The notes beneath the pieces were generated by a model. The model had not been told where the DNA came from. It ran no database searches and saw nothing but the letters and a program-made list of their open reading frames with translations. Source: Pseudomonas fluorescens (GTDB lineage: Bacteria > Pseudomonadota > Gammaproteobacteria > Pseudomonadales > Pseudomonadaceae). Taken from it: 64,000 nucleotides of DNA. Location of the stretch: positions 2,170,001-2,234,000 of the forward strand of contig NZ_CP148752.1 in NCBI RefSeq assembly GCF_040448305.1, read 5' to 3'. Positions within the stretch are counted from its first letter, which is position 1. Each line of letters starts with the position of its first letter. Of this stretch, positions 60,827 through 64,000 are shown in pieces. The position numbers and the translations under genes are program-made.

Positions 60827-63800
60827 TCACTTCAGCAGTTTTTGAAACTCTTCCACCGGCAACGGCTGGCTGTGCAAATACCCCTGATAGAAATGGCATT
60901 CCAACCCCTGCAAGAACTCCAGCTGCTCCGCTGTTTCCACCCCTTCAGCAATCACCTTCAAATCCAGGCTGTGGGCCATGGCGACGATGGCGCGGATGAT
61001 CTCGGCGTCGTTCGGGTCGCTGGTGGCGTCGCGGATAAACGACTTGTCGATTTTCAGGGTGTCGACCGGCAAGCGCTTGAGGTAGGTCAGTGAGGAGTAG
61101 CCGGTGCCGAAGTCGTCCATGGCGAAGCTCACACCGAGTTTTTTCAGGCGGCGCATTTTGCTGATGGTGTCTTCCAGGTTCTGGATGACGATGCCTTCGG
61201 TGATTTCCAGCTTCAACAGGGAGCAGGGCAGGCCATAACTGGCCAGGCTGTTTTCAATCCGTTCGACGAAGTCGTTCTGGCGAAACTGGCGCGGGCTGAT
61301 GTTCACGCACAGGCTGAATTTGTACGGATTCACCAGACCGTCGTCGATCAATTGTTTGAAGGCCTGGCAGGCTTCGTCGAGGATCCAGGTGCCGACCTCC
61401 AGAATCAGTCCGCTGTCTTCCAGTACCTTGATGAACTCGTTGGGTGACTGCGGGCCGAGCTCCGGATGATTCCAGCGTACCAGGGCCTCGGCACCGACGA
61501 TGCGGTCGCCCCGGGCGTCGACCTGGGGTTGGTAATGCACGCGAAACTCGCCCCGGGAAAGCGCCAGGCGCAGGTCGGTTTCCATGCGCAGGCGTTCGCT
61601 CGCGGCCTTCTGCATGGTGTTGTGGTACATCTGCGCGGTATTGCGACCAGAGTCCTTGGCGCGATAGAGCGCGATGTCGGCTCGCTTGAGCAGGTCGGTC
61701 GGGGTCGAGCCGTGATCGGGGATCAGCGCAATGCCGATGCTTGGCGTCACTTGCAGGCGCTGGCCGTCGAGGAACATCGGTTCGGACAGCAGTTCGCGGA
61801 TGGTGTCGGCCAGTTCGCGAACCTGATCGCTGACCTCGCTGCGCGAGCCTTCAAGGCCGCTGAGCAGTATCACGAATTCGTCACCGCCCAGGCGCGCGAC
61901 GGTGTCTTCCATGCGCACGCTGGCCTCCAGGCGCGCGGTGATGATTTTCAGCACGGTATCGCCCACCGGGTGCCCGAGGGAGTCGTTGATGTGCTTGAAA
62001 TGGTCGAGGTCGAGGAACATCAGCGCGCCGCGCAGGTTATGCCGTTTGAGCAGGGCGATCTGCTGGCTCAGGCGGTCCATCAGCAAGGCGCGGTTGGGCA
62101 GGTTGGTCAGTGGGTCGTGGTAGGCCAGGTGGCGGATCTGCGCTTCGGCGTTTTTCAGCAGGCTGACGTCTCGTGCGGTCAATAGCAGGCAGGCGGTTTC
62201 GTTGAGGGTGATCGGTTCCACCGAGACTTCGACGGTGAGCAGTTCGCCGCGCTTGTTGCGCCCGAGCATTTCCTGGTGATGAACCCGACCCTTGATCTGC
62301 AATTCGGCCAGCAGCGCCGAGCGTTGTTTTTCTTCAGCCCAAATCCCGACCTGATACACCGTGCGGCCCACTACTTCCTCGGCGCGGTAACCGGTCAGGC
62401 GGCAGAAACCGTCGTTGACCTCCAGATAGCGTCCGGTGTCGCGCTCGGTGATGGTGATGGCGTCGGGGCTGGAGTGGAAGGCCTTGGCGAATTTCTCTTC
62501 ACTGGCCTTGAGCGCCGCTTCCGAGCGCTGTTGCTGGGTGATATCGCGCAGCGTAGTGACGATGCAGGCCTGGTCGCCGACGCTGATCTGGCGGCTGGAA
62601 ATCACGCAAGTCAGGACCTGTCCGTCCTTGTGCTGGACGAGAATGGCCACGTTGTTCAGGCCTTGTTCGCGGATCACTTGTTCGATCCGTCGCAGGCTTT
62701 TCGCCGAAGCGTCCCACAGGCCGATTTCGTCGGCGCTGCGGCCGATCACGTCGGCAGTGCTCCAGCCGAAGGTCTGGGTGAAGCTGGAGTTGATTTCAAT
62801 GAACTGGCCGGAGTCCTGGTGGGTGACGCAGATCGGATCGGGGCTGACCTGGAACAGCGTGGCGAATTTTTCTTCGGAGGCCACCAGTCGTTGTTCGCGC
62901 TCCACCTGGTCGGTGATGTCGAGCAATGTGCCGGCCATGCGCACCGGCACGCCGTTGTCATCGCGGTAGAGGCGGGCGCGGCTTTCCAGGTAGCGCGGGC
63001 TGCCGTCGGGCAATTGCACGCGATAGGTCAATTGATAGTTGCCGGCCGGGCCTTCACGCAGGCTGCGGTAAGCGTCGCGCATGGTGTCGCGTTCTTCGCC
63101 GGGCACGCCTTCGAAGAACTCGTCGAAGGACTCGTGAAAGGGTTTGGCGTCCAGGCCGTGCAGTTGGGCGGCCCGTGCCGACCCGTAGAGCATGCCGCTG
63201 GGAATGTGCCAGTCCCAGGTGCCGAGTTGCGCTGAGTCCAGGGCCAGGTCGAGGCGTTCCTGGCTGTCCTTGAGGGCCTGTTCGGCGACTTTGCGTTCGG
63301 TGGTGTCAAGGAATGTGCTCAGTAGATAGGGCTGGCCTTCGAGCTCGACTTTCTGCGCACTGAGGATGCCGTCGTGGACCTGGCCATTGCTGGCGCGAAA
63401 CTGCACTTCCATGCTGACCAGGTCGCCTTTGGCTTTGGTGGCCTTGACCAGGTCGTCCCGTTGCTCGGGATGCACCCACAGGCCTAGCTCCAGAGTGGTG
63501 CGGCCGATCGCGTTTTGCACCGGCCAGCCGAACAGGCTTTCGAAATACTGGTTGGCTTCGGAGATCAGGCCGTCTTCCTGGCGGGTCAGCAGGACCATGT
63601 TCGGGCACAGGTGAAACAGGGTGGCGAAGCGTTTTTCCGAGCTGCTCAACGCCTGTTCGCGCTGGCGCTGGTGGGTAATCTCGCGGATTACGCCGATCAT
63701 CCGTGGCCTGCCGTGCTTGTCCGGTAACAGGCTGCCGTTGATTTCCAGCCAGTGCAGGCTGCCATCGGGCCAGCGGATGCGGTGACGCATCGCTTGCTCC

Positions 63801-64000
63801 AACGGCGCGCCAGCGATGACCGCGTGGAAGGCGCGAAGGGTTTTCGCGCGATCCTCCGGGGGCAGCAGGTCGAGGTATTCCAGATCCCGTGGCAACGGTT
63901 TGCGGGGGTCGAAGCCGAACAGCGCCTGCGTACCCCGGGACCAGCTGATCTGCCCGCGCTCGATGTCCCAATACCAGGCACCCAGGCGCGCGCCGTTGAG
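60827..64000 (-). CDS. Multi-PAS GGDEF-EAL protein (partial, N-terminus outside window)
   Basis: The frame is open to the right edge (1057 visible residues), so the start lies beyond 64000. Five PAS domains in a row can be seen: one around WDIERGQISWSRG, then repeats starting ATLFHLCPNMVLLT, LDLALDSAQLGTWDW, ATLFQVSPDPICVT and AKAFHSSPDAITIT. A GGDEF domain (YHDPLTNLPNRALL, RLGGDEFVILL) and an EAL domain (GAEALVRWNHPELG, DDFGTGYSSLTYLKRLP) follow. Both catalytic motifs are intact, so it may make and break cyclic di-GMP. No membrane helix is seen in this part. A TTG at 63895 is not the true start, since PAS sequence continues upstream. Confidence 0.92.
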   Translation of the reverse strand, partial: LNGARLGAWYWDIERGQISWSRGTQALFGFDPRKPLPRDLEYLDLLPPEDRAKTLRAFHAVIAGAPLEQAMRHRIRWPDGSLHWLEINGSLLPDKHGRPRMIGVIREITHQRQREQALSSSEKRFATLFHLCPNMVLLTRQEDGLISEANQYFESLFGWPVQNAIGRTTLELGLWVHPEQRDDLVKATKAKGDLVSMEVQFRASNGQVHDGILSAQKVELEGQPYLLSTFLDTTERKVAEQALKDSQERLDLALDSAQLGTWDWHIPSGMLYGSARAAQLHGLDAKPFHESFDEFFEGVPGEERDTMRDAYRSLREGPAGNYQLTYRVQLPDGSPRYLESRARLYRDDNGVPVRMAGTLLDITDQVEREQRLVASEEKFATLFQVSPDPICVTHQDSGQFIEINSSFTQTFGWSTADVIGRSADEIGLWDASAKSLRRIEQVIREQGLNNVAILVQHKDGQVLTCVISSRQISVGDQACIVTTLRDITQQQRSEAALKASEEKFAKAFHSSPDAITITERDTGRYLEVNDGFCRLTGYRAEEVVGRTVYQVGIWAEEKQRSALLAELQIKGRVHHQEMLGRNKRGELLTVEVSVEPITLNETACLLLTARDVSLLKNAEAQIRHLAYHDPLTNLPNRALLMDRLSQQIALLKRHNLRGALMFLDLDHFKHINDSLGHPVGDTVLKIITARLEASVRMEDTVARLGGDEFVILLSGLEGSRSEVSDQVRELADTIRELLSEPMFLDGQRLQVTPSIGIALIPDHGSTPTDLLKRADIALYRAKDSGRNTAQMYHNTMQKAASERLRMETDLRLALSRGEFRVHYQPQVDARGDRIVGAEALVRWNHPELGPQSPNEFIKVLEDSGLILEVGTWILDEACQAFKQLIDDGLVNPYKFSLCVNISPRQFRQNDFVERIENSLASYGLPCSLLKLEITEGIVIQNLEDTISKMRRLKKLGVSFAMDDFGTGYSSLTYLKRLPVDTLKIDKSFIRDATSDPNDAEIIRAIVAMAHSLDLKVIAEGVETAEQLEFLQGLECHFYQGYLHSQPLPVEEFQKLLK

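Overview
The window reads as Pseudomonas chromosome, most likely of the P. fluorescens group. This rests on the block gltX - emrAB-like pair - uvrB - aminotransferase, five inverted REP-type repeats of the GAGCGAGCCTGCTCGCGA kind or close variants, a DUF6124 protein, a copABCD operon and high GC. Gene order was read directly; the species group is inference.

Layout. (1) 1-6763, minus strand: a surface-glycan operon with a GT2 glycosyltransferase, an LpxD-like acyltransferase, an unknown 209-residue protein, a frameshifted remnant, a dedicated acyl carrier protein, a flippase-like membrane protein, a methyltransferase, a WecE/RffA-type dTDP-4-amino-4,6-dideoxygalactose transaminase and a truncated GT-C-like membrane protein. 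(2) 6764-8273: a DUF6124 gene behind a strongly structured leader, a broken paralogue fragment and a small lipoprotein. (3) 8292-13152: a PheC-like periplasmic protein and copDCBA. (4) 13232-22345: two L,D-transpeptidases, a membrane diguanylate cyclase, a DUF1214 fragment, a Gly-rich secreted protein, an arylamine N-acetyltransferase, a BrnTA toxin-antitoxin pair and an NCS2 nucleobase permease. (5) 22414-40431: a catabolic region. Here a Rieske dioxygenase set (reductase, alpha, beta) lies with an isochorismatase-fold protein lacking its catalytic residues, an SDR and a dienelactone hydrolase-SnoaL fusion. It is followed by an arylformamidase-like hydrolase, a complete Liv-type ABC importer, anthranilate dioxygenase antCBA, an OprD-type porin and two AraC regulators. 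(6) 40436-47410: an RND efflux cassette (outer membrane factor, TetR, adaptor, pump) bounded by direct repeats that include the 3' end of the tRNA-Asn gene, so probably an acquired island. (7) 47641-64000: conserved core genes: an aminotransferase, uvrB, an EmrAB-like pump, gltX, a duplicated tRNA-Ala/tRNA-Glu unit, a TetR/hydrolase/thioesterase set, dusC, an Hsp20 gene with heat-shock signals, and a five-PAS GGDEF-EAL protein running off the right edge.

How it works together. The most interesting unit is region 5. Importer, porin, a first ring-hydroxylating dioxygenase, accessory hydrolases and a second dioxygenase that turns anthranilate into catechol look like one route from an indolic or N-acylanthranilate-type compound, possibly indole-3-acetate, to catechol. 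The substrate is inference. Region 6 carries two operator-like sites with identical GTGAC-N14-GTCAC geometry in front of its two transcription units, which suggests the TetR protein controls both.
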